In this document: positions 56,393 to 64,000 of the stretch, one piece after another
Layout of the letters: every line of letters begins with the position of its first letter
How positions within the stretch are numbered: position 1 is the stretch's first letter
Source of the DNA: Parvibaculum sp.
Lineage (GTDB): Bacteria; Pseudomonadota; Alphaproteobacteria; Parvibaculales; Parvibaculaceae
DNA: 64,000 nucleotides
Direction of reading: 5' to 3'
NCBI RefSeq assembly: GCF_019635935.1
Contig: NZ_JAHBYN010000001.1
Location: 2,043,501 to 2,107,500, forward strand
Program-made: the position numbers and the translations under genes
Notes under the pieces: generated by a model
What the model saw: the letters and a program-made list of their open reading frames with translations, nothing else
Databases searched by the model: none
Told to the model about the DNA's origin: nothing

Positions 56393-56865
56393 GCACGGCC
56401 GCCATTCGACCGCTCGCCGCCGAGAGGCTCGCCGACGCCGCCGCGCTCCACGCGCTTTGCTTCGACACGCCCTGGGACGAGCCGGCGCTGGCGCGGCTTC
56501 TCGCCATGCCCGGAACTTTTGCGCTCGCCGTCGTGGATGCGGGCGAGGGCGCGCCGCTTTCCGGCTTCATCCTTGTCCGGATCGCCGGCGGCGAAGCCGA
56601 AATCCTCACCCTCGCCGTCGTCCCGCCACGTCGTGGACAGGGTCTTGGCCGCCGCCTGGTTGAAGCTGCCGCCGCAACGGCCCTTGCCGGCGGCGCGGCG
56701 GCGCTTTTTCTCGAAGTGGCGGAAGACAACGAACCGGCGCTCGCGCTCTATCGCCGTCTCGGCTTTCGCGAAGTCGGCGCACGGCCCGGCTATTACGCGC
56801 GGGGGCAGACCCGCATCGCCGCGCGCGTCCTGAAGCTCGATTTCGGCGCCACTTCCCTGTCGTAA
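56389..56865 (+). CDS. rimI: Ribosomal-protein-alanine N-acetyltransferase RimI
   Basis: GNAT acetyltransferase of 158 residues for the N-terminus of S18. Shows the acetyl-CoA loop VVPPRRGQGLGRRLV and LFLEVAEDNEPALALYRRLGFREVGARPGYY, the RimI-type end. The GTG start at 56389 overlaps the tsaB stop. Followed by fur. Confidence 0.93.
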   Translation: MSTAAIRPLAAERLADAAALHALCFDTPWDEPALARLLAMPGTFALAVVDAGEGAPLSGFILVRIAGGEAEILTLAVVPPRRGQGLGRRLVEAAAATALAGGAAALFLEVAEDNEPALALYRRLGFREVGARPGYYARGQTRIAARVLKLDFGATSLS

Positions 56866-56950
56866 ATCCTTGATCTTTGAGGGGTCAAATGGGCAGGGCC
56901 GCGCCCTGCTGCCGGCCACGCGCTAATGACAACGAGGCGTCTGTTGGCCT

Positions 56951-57460
56951 ATGATGCTGGCGATGACCGACAAGACCACCATGACCGCCGCACTCCGCCC
57001 GGAAGACATGCCGAGCGATCCCGACCGGATCGAAAATCTCTGCGTCGAAAAGGGCATGCGCATGACCGATCAGCGCCGCGTGATTGCGCGCGTGCTTTCG
57101 GTCGCGCACGACCATCCCGATGTCGAGGAGGTCTATCGCCGCGCCTCGGATGTCGACAGCAAGATTTCGATCGCCACCGTCTACCGCACGGTGCGCCTGT
57201 TCGAGGAAGCCGGCATTCTGGAACGCCACGATTTCCGCGACGGCCGCTCGCGCTACGAACAGGTGACGGAAGATCACCACGATCACCTGATCGATCTTCA
57301 GACCGGCGCCGTGATCGAGTTTCACAACGACGAGATCGAGCGCCTGCAACAGATCATCGCTCGCGAGCTCGGCTTCGAGCTTGTCGATCATCGCCTCGAG
57401 CTTTACGGCGTGCCGCTCAATCGTGGCAAGAAGCCGGACGGCAAAGGCAACAAGGCGTGA
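56951..57460 (+). CDS. fur: Fur family metalloregulator
   Basis: A 169-residue dimeric repressor: N-terminal winged helix (GMRMTDQRRVIARVLSVAHDHPDVEEVYRRA, ISIATVYRTVRLFEEAGIL) and the metal site HHDHLIDLQTGAVIEFHNDEIE. The CxxC zinc motifs of E. coli Fur are absent, as usual in alphaproteobacterial Fur, some of which (Mur) respond to manganese instead. Which metal applies here cannot be told. Several ATGs near the start are possible (56951, 56954 and 56963). Confidence 0.92.
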   Translation: MMLAMTDKTTMTAALRPEDMPSDPDRIENLCVEKGMRMTDQRRVIARVLSVAHDHPDVEEVYRRASDVDSKISIATVYRTVRLFEEAGILERHDFRDGRSRYEQVTEDHHDHLIDLQTGAVIEFHNDEIERLQQIIARELGFELVDHRLELYGVPLNRGKKPDGKGNKA

Positions 57461-57492
57461 CGCCTCACCGCCGCTGAGAATTGACGGGAGGC

Positions 57493-58368
57493 ATGGAGAC
57501 GCACATGGCAACCGCGCGCGCCGCCATTCTGCTGGCCGGATTTATTTCCTCGGCCATCCTGCTGATGCCGGCGCAATGGCTGGGGCTGAAGCTCGGCCTG
57601 CCTTATGCGCGCAAGCTGCCCAATCGCTATCACCGCTTTCTTTGCCGCCTTGTCGGCATCCGCGTGACGCGGCGCGGCGAGCCGCATGCCGGCAGCGCCT
57701 GCCTGATCGCCGCCAACCACACCTCATGGCTCGACATCCCGGTCATCGCCTCGCTCGAGCCCTGTTCCTTCGTCGCAAAAAGCGAAGTCGCCGGCTGGCC
57801 TTTCTTCGGCACATTGGCGAAGTTGCAGCAAACCGTCTTTGTCGAGCGCGAACGGCGCACCCGCACCGCCCATTCGCGCAACGAGATTCATGCCCGCATC
57901 GCCGCCGGCGACCGGCTGGTGCTGTTCCCCGAAGGCACCTCGTCCGACGGCAACCGTGTGCTGTCCTTCAAGAGCGCGCTGATGAGCGTCGCCCAGCTCA
58001 CCATCGTTAACGGCGAGGAAGACCGCGAGGCCGATCTGGTCGTCCAGCCGATGTCGGTCACCTATGTGCGCCTGCACGGTCTGCCGATGGGCCGCTACTT
58101 CCGGCCGTTTTTCGCCTGGTACGGCGATATGGAGCTTTTTCCCCATCTCTGGGAGGCTTTCTCCCTCGGCCCCATCGAAGTGGTGGTCGAGTACCACAAG
58201 CCGGTGACGATCCGCGAGATCGGCAACCGCAAGGCGCTGGCCGCCTATTGCGAGAAGTGCTGCCGCGAGGGCCAGACCCGCGCGCTGACCGGCCGCTGGC
58301 CCGAGGCGGAGCTTGCCCCGGCCGAAGACGAGGGGACCGTCCGCCGCTTCGCCGGCGCCGGCGCCTAG
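57493..58368 (+). CDS. plsC: 1-acyl-sn-glycerol-3-phosphate acyltransferase
   Basis: Membrane enzyme of phospholipid synthesis. The 291 residues show an N-terminal membrane segment, the catalytic NHTSWLD (NHx4D type, residues about 75-81), VFVERERR, and the substrate motif FPEGTSSDG. GGGAGG lies close to the ATG at 57493, and an ATG at 57505 with GGAG eight bases upstream is nearly as good. Family members include OlsA, so it might also serve the OlsB-like enzyme at 34192. Confidence 0.9.
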   Translation: METHMATARAAILLAGFISSAILLMPAQWLGLKLGLPYARKLPNRYHRFLCRLVGIRVTRRGEPHAGSACLIAANHTSWLDIPVIASLEPCSFVAKSEVAGWPFFGTLAKLQQTVFVERERRTRTAHSRNEIHARIAAGDRLVLFPEGTSSDGNRVLSFKSALMSVAQLTIVNGEEDREADLVVQPMSVTYVRLHGLPMGRYFRPFFAWYGDMELFPHLWEAFSLGPIEVVVEYHKPVTIREIGNRKALAAYCEKCCREGQTRALTGRWPEAELAPAEDEGTVRRFAGAGA

Positions 58369-58525
58369 ATGCCGCTCCCCGCCGCCGCCCATTACATGAT
58401 AGGGTGGCCCCGGATACAGCCGACCGCCAATTGCCAACGAATTTGAGAGCGTCCGAAGGAGACGAGCGCACATATTGCCCAATGACACAGTGCCATCCCG
58501 TTCCGCCGCGCCCGGTCCGGCTTCA

Positions 58526-59917
58526 ATGACCGAGCCGAAGCCCCGCGCGCCGCGCAAGAAAATCTTCGTCAAGACCTATGGCTGCCAGATGAACGTCTAC
58601 GACTCGGCGCGCATGGTCGACGTCATGGCGCCCGAAGGCTATGCCGAGGCCGCGACGCCGGAAGAGGCCGACATCGTTCTCCTGAACACCTGCCATATCC
58701 GCGAAAAGGCGGCCGAGAAGGTTTATTCGGAGCTCGGCCGTTTGCGCGCGCTGAAAAACGAAAAGGCCGGTCGCGGCGAGAGCCTGCTGATCGGCGTCGC
58801 CGGTTGCGTCGCCCAGGCCGAAGGCGAGGAGATGCGCCGCCGCGCGCCGATGGTCGATCTGATCGTCGGCCCCCAGACCTATCATCGCCTGCCCGAATAT
58901 GTGGCGCGCCTAGCCAATGGCGGACCGGCGATCGTCGAAACCGAATTTCCGGCCGACGACAAGTTCGACAGCTTGCCGGCGCCCGAGCGGCGGAAAACGC
59001 TGGCGCGCGGCGCCACCGCCTTCCTGACCATCCAGGAAGGTTGCGACAAGTTCTGCACATTCTGTGTCGTGCCCTATACGCGCGGCTCGGAGTTCTCGCG
59101 GCCGCTCGCGCGCATCGTCGACGAAGCGCATGCGCTTGCCGATGCCGGCGTGCGCGAGATCACGCTGCTCGGCCAGAATGTCAACGCCTGGCATGGCGAG
59201 GACGCGCAGGGCCGCCCGGCGACGCTCGGACGTCTGATCCGCGCGCTCGCCGAAATCGACGGGCTGGCGCGCCTGCGCTACACGACCAGCCATCCGCGCG
59301 ACATGGACGACGAGCTGATTTCGGCCCATGCCGAAGTGCCGGCGCTGATGCCCTATCTGCATCTGCCGGTGCAATCGGGATCGGACCGCATTCTCGCGGC
59401 CATGAACCGCCGCCACGACACCGAAACCTATCTGCGCATCATCGAGCGCATTCGCGCCGCCCGTCCCGACATCGCGCTGTCGTCGGACTTCATTGTCGGC
59501 TTCCCCGGCGAGACGGAGGCCGATTTCGAGGCGACGCTGGCGTTGATCCGCGCCGTCGGCTTCGCGCAGGCCTACAGCTTCAAATACAGCCCCCGCCCCG
59601 GCACACCGGCGGCGAATGAGGAAGATCAGCTACCCGACGCCGTGAAGGACGAACGCCTGCAGGCGCTGCAGGCGCTTCTCGGCGAACAGCAGCTTGCCTT
59701 CAATGCGTCATGCGCCGGCCGCACAATGCCGGTGCTCTTCGACCGGCGCGGGCGCGGCGAGACGCAGCTTGTCGGCCGCAGTCCCTATTTGCAGTCGGTG
59801 CATGTCGAGGATGCGCCGCCGCATCTCTTCGGCAAGCTTGTCGATGTCGAGATCGAGGACGGCCATCGCAACAGCCTGCGCGGCCGCCTCCGCGAAAACG
59901 AATTTGTCCCGGCATAG
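58526..59917 (+). CDS. miaB: tRNA-2-methylthio-N6-dimethylallyladenosine synthase MiaB
   Basis: Radical SAM methylthiotransferase for A37 of tRNAs. The 463-residue protein has three domains: UPF0004 with [20 protein letters not shown] and GVAGCVAQ (cluster ligands), radical SAM with [15 protein letters not shown], and a C-terminal TRAM domain. The start ATG 58526 is preferred; a TTG at 58475 would add 17 residues but its AAGGAG is 14 bases away. It precedes phoH, the common order. Confidence 0.96.
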   Translation: MTEPKPRAPRKKIFVKTYGCQMNVYDSARMVDVMAPEGYAEAATPEEADIVLLNTCHIREKAAEKVYSELGRLRALKNEKAGRGESLLIGVAGCVAQAEGEEMRRRAPMVDLIVGPQTYHRLPEYVARLANGGPAIVETEFPADDKFDSLPAPERRKTLARGATAFLTIQEGCDKFCTFCVVPYTRGSEFSRPLARIVDEAHALADAGVREITLLGQNVNAWHGEDAQGRPATLGRLIRALAEIDGLARLRYTTSHPRDMDDELISAHAEVPALMPYLHLPVQSGSDRILAAMNRRHDTETYLRIIERIRAARPDIALSSDFIVGFPGETEADFEATLALIRAVGFAQAYSFKYSPRPGTPAANEEDQLPDAVKDERLQALQALLGEQQLAFNASCAGRTMPVLFDRRGRGETQLVGRSPYLQSVHVEDAPPHLFGKLVDVEIEDGHRNSLRGRLRENEFVPA

Positions 59918-59960
59918 CGGTATCGCCGCGGCCGCGAAGCGAACAAGGTGAAAGGACAGG

Positions 59961-60980
59961 GTGCAGTTGAGCGCAACGGGCAGGACCAAGACGGCCGACA
60001 ACGCCGATAGTCTCGTGATTGCTTTCGATGACAACCGGTTGCTGACCGAACTTTTCGGCGCCAACGACCGGCATCTGGCGCGCATCGAGCAGGGTCTCGG
60101 CGTGCTGGCGACGTCGCGCGGCAACAAGCTGGTCATCACCGGCACCGCCCATGCGCGCAATCAAGCCGACCGCGTGTTGAAGGATCTTTATGCGCGCCTG
60201 AAATCCGGCGAGGAGGTCAATGCCGGCGAGGTCGATGGCGCGATCCGCATGGCGACCGCGCCCGACGCCGATCTCGACAAGCCGCAAGGCGGCGCGGGCG
60301 GCCCCCGCATCCAGACAAAGCGCCGCGTCATCGGCCCGCGCTCGCAGACCCAAGGCGCCTATATCGACGCGCTGATGAACCACGAATTGGTTTTCGGCAT
60401 CGGCCCGGCCGGCACCGGCAAGACTTATCTCGCGGTTGCGGTCGCCGTTTCGATGCTGCTGCAGAAGCGTGTCGACCGCATCATTCTTTCGCGTCCCGCC
60501 GTCGAGGCCGGCGAGCGCCTCGGCTTTCTGCCGGGCGATCTGAAAGAGAAGATCGATCCCTATCTGCGGCCGCTCTACGACGCGCTTTACGACACGCTGC
60601 CCGGCGAGCAGGCGATGAAGGGAATCGAATCCGGTGAAATCGAAGTCGCGCCGCTGGCTTTCATGCGCGGCCGCACGCTTGCCAATGCTTTCGTCATTCT
60701 CGACGAAGCGCAAAATTGCACACCGGTGCAGATGAAAATGTTCCTGACGCGACTTGGCGAAAACAGCCGCATGGCGATCACCGGCGATCCGAGCCAGGTC
60801 GATCTGCCGCTCGGTGCGAAATCGGGACTGAAGGATGCGCTCGAAGTGCTGGACGGCGTTGAGGGTGTTGCGACCGTGCGCTTCAGCGATGCCGATGTCG
60901 TGCGCCATCCTCTCGTGACGCGCGTCGTCAAGGCCTATAACAGCCGCGACCGCGGCCTGCTCGGAGACGGCGCCAAATGA
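59961..60980 (+). CDS. phoH: PhoH family ATPase
   Basis: A 339-residue PhoH-like protein, probably an RNA-linked ATPase acting with YbeY. Walker A GPAGTGKT and Walker B VILDEAQNC are present, as are the conserved LSRPAVEAGERLGFLPGDLKEKIDPYLRPLYD and RGRTLANAF. The start is GTG 59961. The YbeY gene overlaps by 4 bases. Membership in the miaB-phoH-ybeY-corC-lnt cluster is the strongest context. Confidence 0.95.
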   Translation: MQLSATGRTKTADNADSLVIAFDDNRLLTELFGANDRHLARIEQGLGVLATSRGNKLVITGTAHARNQADRVLKDLYARLKSGEEVNAGEVDGAIRMATAPDADLDKPQGGAGGPRIQTKRRVIGPRSQTQGAYIDALMNHELVFGIGPAGTGKTYLAVAVAVSMLLQKRVDRIILSRPAVEAGERLGFLPGDLKEKIDPYLRPLYDALYDTLPGEQAMKGIESGEIEVAPLAFMRGRTLANAFVILDEAQNCTPVQMKMFLTRLGENSRMAITGDPSQVDLPLGAKSGLKDALEVLDGVEGVATVRFSDADVVRHPLVTRVVKAYNSRDRGLLGDGAK

Positions 60981-61507
60981 ACCCGGCCGCGCGACCATCG
61001 GACAGTTCCGGCGCGCCCGCGCCGGCCGCCGGTCTTGAGGTCGATATTCTGCACGAGGCGGGCGCATGGGACGAGGCAGCCGCCGATGTGGTGCGCCGCG
61101 CCGCCTTGCGCGCCTATGGCGCAGTGCGCGGCGCCGCACCCGCCGAACTTTCGGTCATGCTCGCCGACGATGCGCGCGTCGCGGCTCTCAACAAGACATA
61201 TCGCGGCAAGGACGGCCCGACCAACGTCCTGTCGTTTCCGAGCGCCGACATCGCCGGCATGGAAGCGGTGCTTCTCGGCGATGTGGTGCTGGCCCGCGAA
61301 ACCATCGCCCGCGAAGCCGAGGCGCAAGCCAAGCGTTTCGACGATCACCTCGCGCATCTCGTCGTTCACGGCGTCCTGCACCTTCTCGGCCACGATCATG
61401 CGAGCGATGCCGAAGCGGATCGAATGGAAGCGCTTGAACGCGAAATATTGCAAGACCTCGGCATCGCCGACCCTTACGATATGGACCGTGCGAGCCGGGA
61501 CGCCTGA
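60977..61507 (+). CDS. ybeY: Endoribonuclease YbeY
   Basis: Metal-dependent RNase involved in 16S rRNA 3'-end maturation and ribosome quality control. The 176 residues contain the zinc motif HGVLHLLGHDH and the preceding NVLSFPS segment. Translationally coupled to phoH (ATGA-type overlap at 60977). Followed by corC after 6 bases. Confidence 0.96.
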   Translation: MNPAARPSDSSGAPAPAAGLEVDILHEAGAWDEAAADVVRRAALRAYGAVRGAAPAELSVMLADDARVAALNKTYRGKDGPTNVLSFPSADIAGMEAVLLGDVVLARETIAREAEAQAKRFDDHLAHLVVHGVLHLLGHDHASDAEADRMEALEREILQDLGIADPYDMDRASRDA

Positions 61508-61513
61508 ACGACA

Positions 61514-62449
61514 ATGACCGAAACGACCGACCGATCCTCATCCTCTGCCGCCGCCTCGTCGCGGGCGCGCTTCGGCTGGCTGCGCGCGCTGCTCGGCGGC
61601 GGAAACGGCGACAACACGCTGCGCGAAAGCATCGAGGAAGCGATCGAGGAGCATGACGGGACGCGCCGCAGTCTGACCGATGAAGAGCGCCACATGCTGG
61701 TCAACATTCTGAGCTTCGGTCAGTTGCGTGTCGACGACATCATGGTGCCGCGCGCCGACGTGATTGCGGTGGAAGAGAATGCGGGACTTGAAGAGGTTCT
61801 GCGTCTCTACCGCGAATCGGCACATTCGCGCATGCCGATCTTCCGCGAAACGCTGGACGATCCGATCGGCATGGTTCACATCAAGGATGTGATGGCCTTT
61901 TTCGCGCCGCTTGAAACCGATGCGGACAAGCGCCCGCCTTTCTCGCTGAAGGCGATCCGCCGCGACGTGTTGTTTGCGCCGCCGTCGATGCCCGCGCTCG
62001 ACCTTCTGGTCAAGATGCAGGCGACGCGCATCCATCTCGCGCTGGTGATCGACGAATATGGCGGCACCGACGGCCTCGTGTCGATCGAGGATCTGGTCGA
62101 ACAGATCGTCGGCGAGATCGAGGACGAGCACGATACCGACGAAGGCCCCTCGCTTCTGCGCCGCGAAGACGGCACCATCGATGCTGATGCGCGCTGCCCG
62201 ATCGAGGAACTGGAAGAGATGACCGGGTTGCGGCTGATCGAAGCCGGCAACGAAGACGATGTCGACACATTGGGAGGTCTCGTCTTTTCGCTTCTCGGCC
62301 GCGTGCCCCTGCGCGGCGAAATGGTGCGTCACCCGGCAGGCATCGAATTCGAAGTGAAGGAAGTCGACCCCCGCCGCATCAAGCGCATGCGCGTGCACCT
62401 TCTGCCGTCCGCCGGCAAGGCGGCCGCCGCCGCCTCGACCGAGAGCTGA
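61514..62449 (+). CDS. corC: CorC/TlyC-type CBS-domain protein
   Basis: A 311-residue cytosolic protein of the hemolysin/CorC group, linked to Mg2+/Co2+ efflux. Two CBS domains (about 70-190, with SFGQLRVDDIMVPRADVIAVEE and SRMPIFRETLDDPIGMVHIKDVM) and a C-terminal CorC_HlyC transporter-associated domain (GLRLIEAGNEDDVDTLGGLVFSLLGRVP). No membrane domain, so it is the accessory CorC form. It lies immediately before lnt. Confidence 0.94.
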   Translation: MTETTDRSSSSAAASSRARFGWLRALLGGGNGDNTLRESIEEAIEEHDGTRRSLTDEERHMLVNILSFGQLRVDDIMVPRADVIAVEENAGLEEVLRLYRESAHSRMPIFRETLDDPIGMVHIKDVMAFFAPLETDADKRPPFSLKAIRRDVLFAPPSMPALDLLVKMQATRIHLALVIDEYGGTDGLVSIEDLVEQIVGEIEDEHDTDEGPSLLRREDGTIDADARCPIEELEEMTGLRLIEAGNEDDVDTLGGLVFSLLGRVPLRGEMVRHPAGIEFEVKEVDPRRIKRMRVHLLPSAGKAAAAASTES

Positions 62450-62453
62450 GCGC

Positions 62454-64000
62454 GTGCGGTTCGAGAACGGCCTTGCCGCCGCCGTTTATCGTATCGAAAA
62501 GATCGCCGCCGAACTTGCCGAGCTTCGCGGCTGGCGGCGCACACTCGCGGCATTGTTCGCCGGCGCCCTGAGCACGCTGGCGCTGCCGCCCTACGGCTTC
62601 CTGCCAATCCTCTTTCTCACCTTTCCGGTTCTCGTCTGGCTGCTCGACGGCGTCGGCGAGCCGACGCGTTCGCGCCGCCGCCGCGTCATGTGGCGCGCCG
62701 GTCTTCTCGGCTGGTGGTTCGGCTTCGGTTATTTTTTCCTGGGGCTCTACTGGGTCGGGCATGCCTTTCTGGTCGATGCCGACAAATTCGCTTTTTTGTT
62801 GCCGCTGGCAGTCACCTTGTTGCCGGCGGGGCTGGCGCTGTTCACCGCCGCCGCCGCCGCCCTCGCCCGCCTTTTCTGGTTTCGCGGCTATCGCCGCGTC
62901 GCGGTCTTCGCCGTCGCCTGGACGGTCTTCGAGTGGTTGCGCGGCCATGTGCTGACCGGGTTCCCGTGGAACATGATCGGCCAGAGCTTCACCGCCTCCG
63001 ACGCCTTGATGCAGGCGGGCGCCATGGTCGGCGCTTATGGCCTGTCCTTCATCGCCCTGCTGGTGATCGCCTCGCCCGCGACATTCGACAGCCGCGTCCA
63101 CGCCGCGCAGCGCGGACCGGGCATCGAGCTTCTGGCCGCGCCGGCAATCGCATTGGCCGGTCTGGCGCTGATCTGGCTCGGCGGCGCCGCGCGCCTTTCG
63201 GCAGCCGACCTCGCCGCGCCCGCCGCAAGCGGCACGTCGATCCGTATCGTGCATCCCAACACGCCCTTTGCCGACAACTGGAACGATTCCGATCGCGTAC
63301 TCGCCATCATCGGGCAACTGCTTCGCATGTCGCGCGACCCGACACCGGCCCGTCCCGGCGGCATCGACGGCAACACGATTGTCGTCTGGCCTGAAAACGC
63401 GGTGCCGGTCCTGCTGGCGCGCGAGCCTTATGTGCTTTCGGCCATCGGCCGCGTCCTGCCGGAAGGCGCGAAGCTGATCGTCGGTTCCAATCGCGGCGAA
63501 GCGGATGCCGAAGGTCCGGCCAATCGCCTCCGCGTTTTCTACAACAGCCTCTACGTGGTCGATTCCGCCGGCGCAATCGCCGCGGCCTACGACAAGCATC
63601 ATCTGGTGCCGTTCGGCGAGTATGTCCCGTTGCGTCACATTCTCGGCCGTTTGGGTCTGCGCCAGATCGTGCAGTTTCAGGGCAGCTTCGAAACCGGTCC
63701 CGGACCGGTGACGCTCGAACTGCCGGACACGCCGCCGGTCAGTCCGTTGATCTGCTACGAGGTGATTTTCCCGGGCGGCATCGTCGCCCCCGGCACGCGG
63801 CCGCAATGGCTGGTCAACATCACCAACGACGCCTGGTTCGGCGCTTCCATCGGCCCGCATCAGCATCTTTCGCAGGCGCGGCTTCGCGCCGTCGAACAGG
63901 GATTGCCCCTTGTCCGCTCCGCCAATAGCGGCATCTCGGCCATGATCGATCCTTACGGACGGCTGGTGAAAAGCCTTCCGCTCGACACGCAAGGCGTCAT
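62454..64000 (+). CDS. lnt: Apolipoprotein N-acyltransferase, 3' end missing from window
   Basis: Inner-membrane enzyme that adds the third acyl chain to lipoproteins, several of which are encoded here. The 515 visible residues start with GTG at 62454 and show about six membrane helices, then the nitrilase-like domain with the catalytic Glu in WPENAVP, Lys in YDKHHLVPFGEYVP and Cys in ICYEVIFPG, and NDAWFG near the end of the visible part. The gene runs off the window at 64000. Five bases after corC. Confidence 0.95.
   Translation, partial: MRFENGLAAAVYRIEKIAAELAELRGWRRTLAALFAGALSTLALPPYGFLPILFLTFPVLVWLLDGVGEPTRSRRRRVMWRAGLLGWWFGFGYFFLGLYWVGHAFLVDADKFAFLLPLAVTLLPAGLALFTAAAAALARLFWFRGYRRVAVFAVAWTVFEWLRGHVLTGFPWNMIGQSFTASDALMQAGAMVGAYGLSFIALLVIASPATFDSRVHAAQRGPGIELLAAPAIALAGLALIWLGGAARLSAADLAAPAASGTSIRIVHPNTPFADNWNDSDRVLAIIGQLLRMSRDPTPARPGGIDGNTIVVWPENAVPVLLAREPYVLSAIGRVLPEGAKLIVGSNRGEADAEGPANRLRVFYNSLYVVDSAGAIAAAYDKHHLVPFGEYVPLRHILGRLGLRQIVQFQGSFETGPGPVTLELPDTPPVSPLICYEVIFPGGIVAPGTRPQWLVNITNDAWFGASIGPHQHLSQARLRAVEQGLPLVRSANSGISAMIDPYGRLVKSLPLDTQGV

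Overview
The window is GC-rich alphaproteobacterial chromosome, most likely Hyphomicrobiales and Parvibaculum-like. That placement is inferred from gene order (hrcA/grpE divergent from rph-rdgB-hemW; LpoA-like/rsmI/yraN/BON/gshB/comM; mutS-glnD-murJ-trpS; tsaB-rimI-fur-plsC-miaB-phoH-ybeY-corC-lnt) and from protein style, not from any marker gene. No rRNA, tRNA or CRISPR array was seen.

Layout. 1-9.9 kb: mostly minus strand. It carries the chaperone genes dnaK, dnaJ, grpE and hrcA, plus dapB, gpmA, alkB, an NnrU protein and a Sel1 lipoprotein. 10-19.7 kb: rph-rdgB-hemW, an outer-membrane and peptidoglycan cluster (LpoA-like, rsmI, yraN, BON lipoprotein), a SirB1 protein, gshB, an M19 dipeptidase and a TolA-like periplasmic protein. 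19.9-29.9 kb: comM (yifB) is split by an integrated element of about 8.46 kb. 29.9-44.2 kb: hybrid histidine kinase, AmpG, GNAT acyltransferase, malic enzyme, mutS, two tandem secreted paralogues, glnD. 44.2-52.6 kb: accessory genes (RelE/Phd toxin-antitoxin, a repeat autotransporter, an unknown gene pair) sit between the housekeeping genes glnD, murJ and trpS. 52.7-64 kb: DUF2333, universal stress protein, NifU-like protein, a RutE-like nitroreductase, then the conserved tsaB to lnt cluster. lnt runs off the end.

The most interesting object is the element in comM. It carries a large serine recombinase at its left end, a MOBV-type (Mob/Pre) relaxase with an oriT-like dyad region upstream, a replication-initiator-like winged-helix protein preceded by a nested palindrome cluster, and an unusual protein with two HTH domains fused to a phage-type Dam methyltransferase. 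It also carries several membrane proteins of unknown function and a truncated AbiH-type phage-defence gene. It therefore looks like an integrative mobilizable element rather than a phage or a transposon. The 11-bp core CACAACATGCT occurs at both junctions. Joining the two element ends rebuilds a dyad-symmetric attP, and joining the two chromosomal ends rebuilds an in-frame 516-codon comM. The insertion lies just before the Walker A motif, so it separates that motif from the N-terminal domain and should inactivate ComM.

In the element, codon usage and base composition look less GC-biased than in the flanks (by eye, not computed). Start codons were adjusted where a Shine-Dalgarno site or family length supports a different one.
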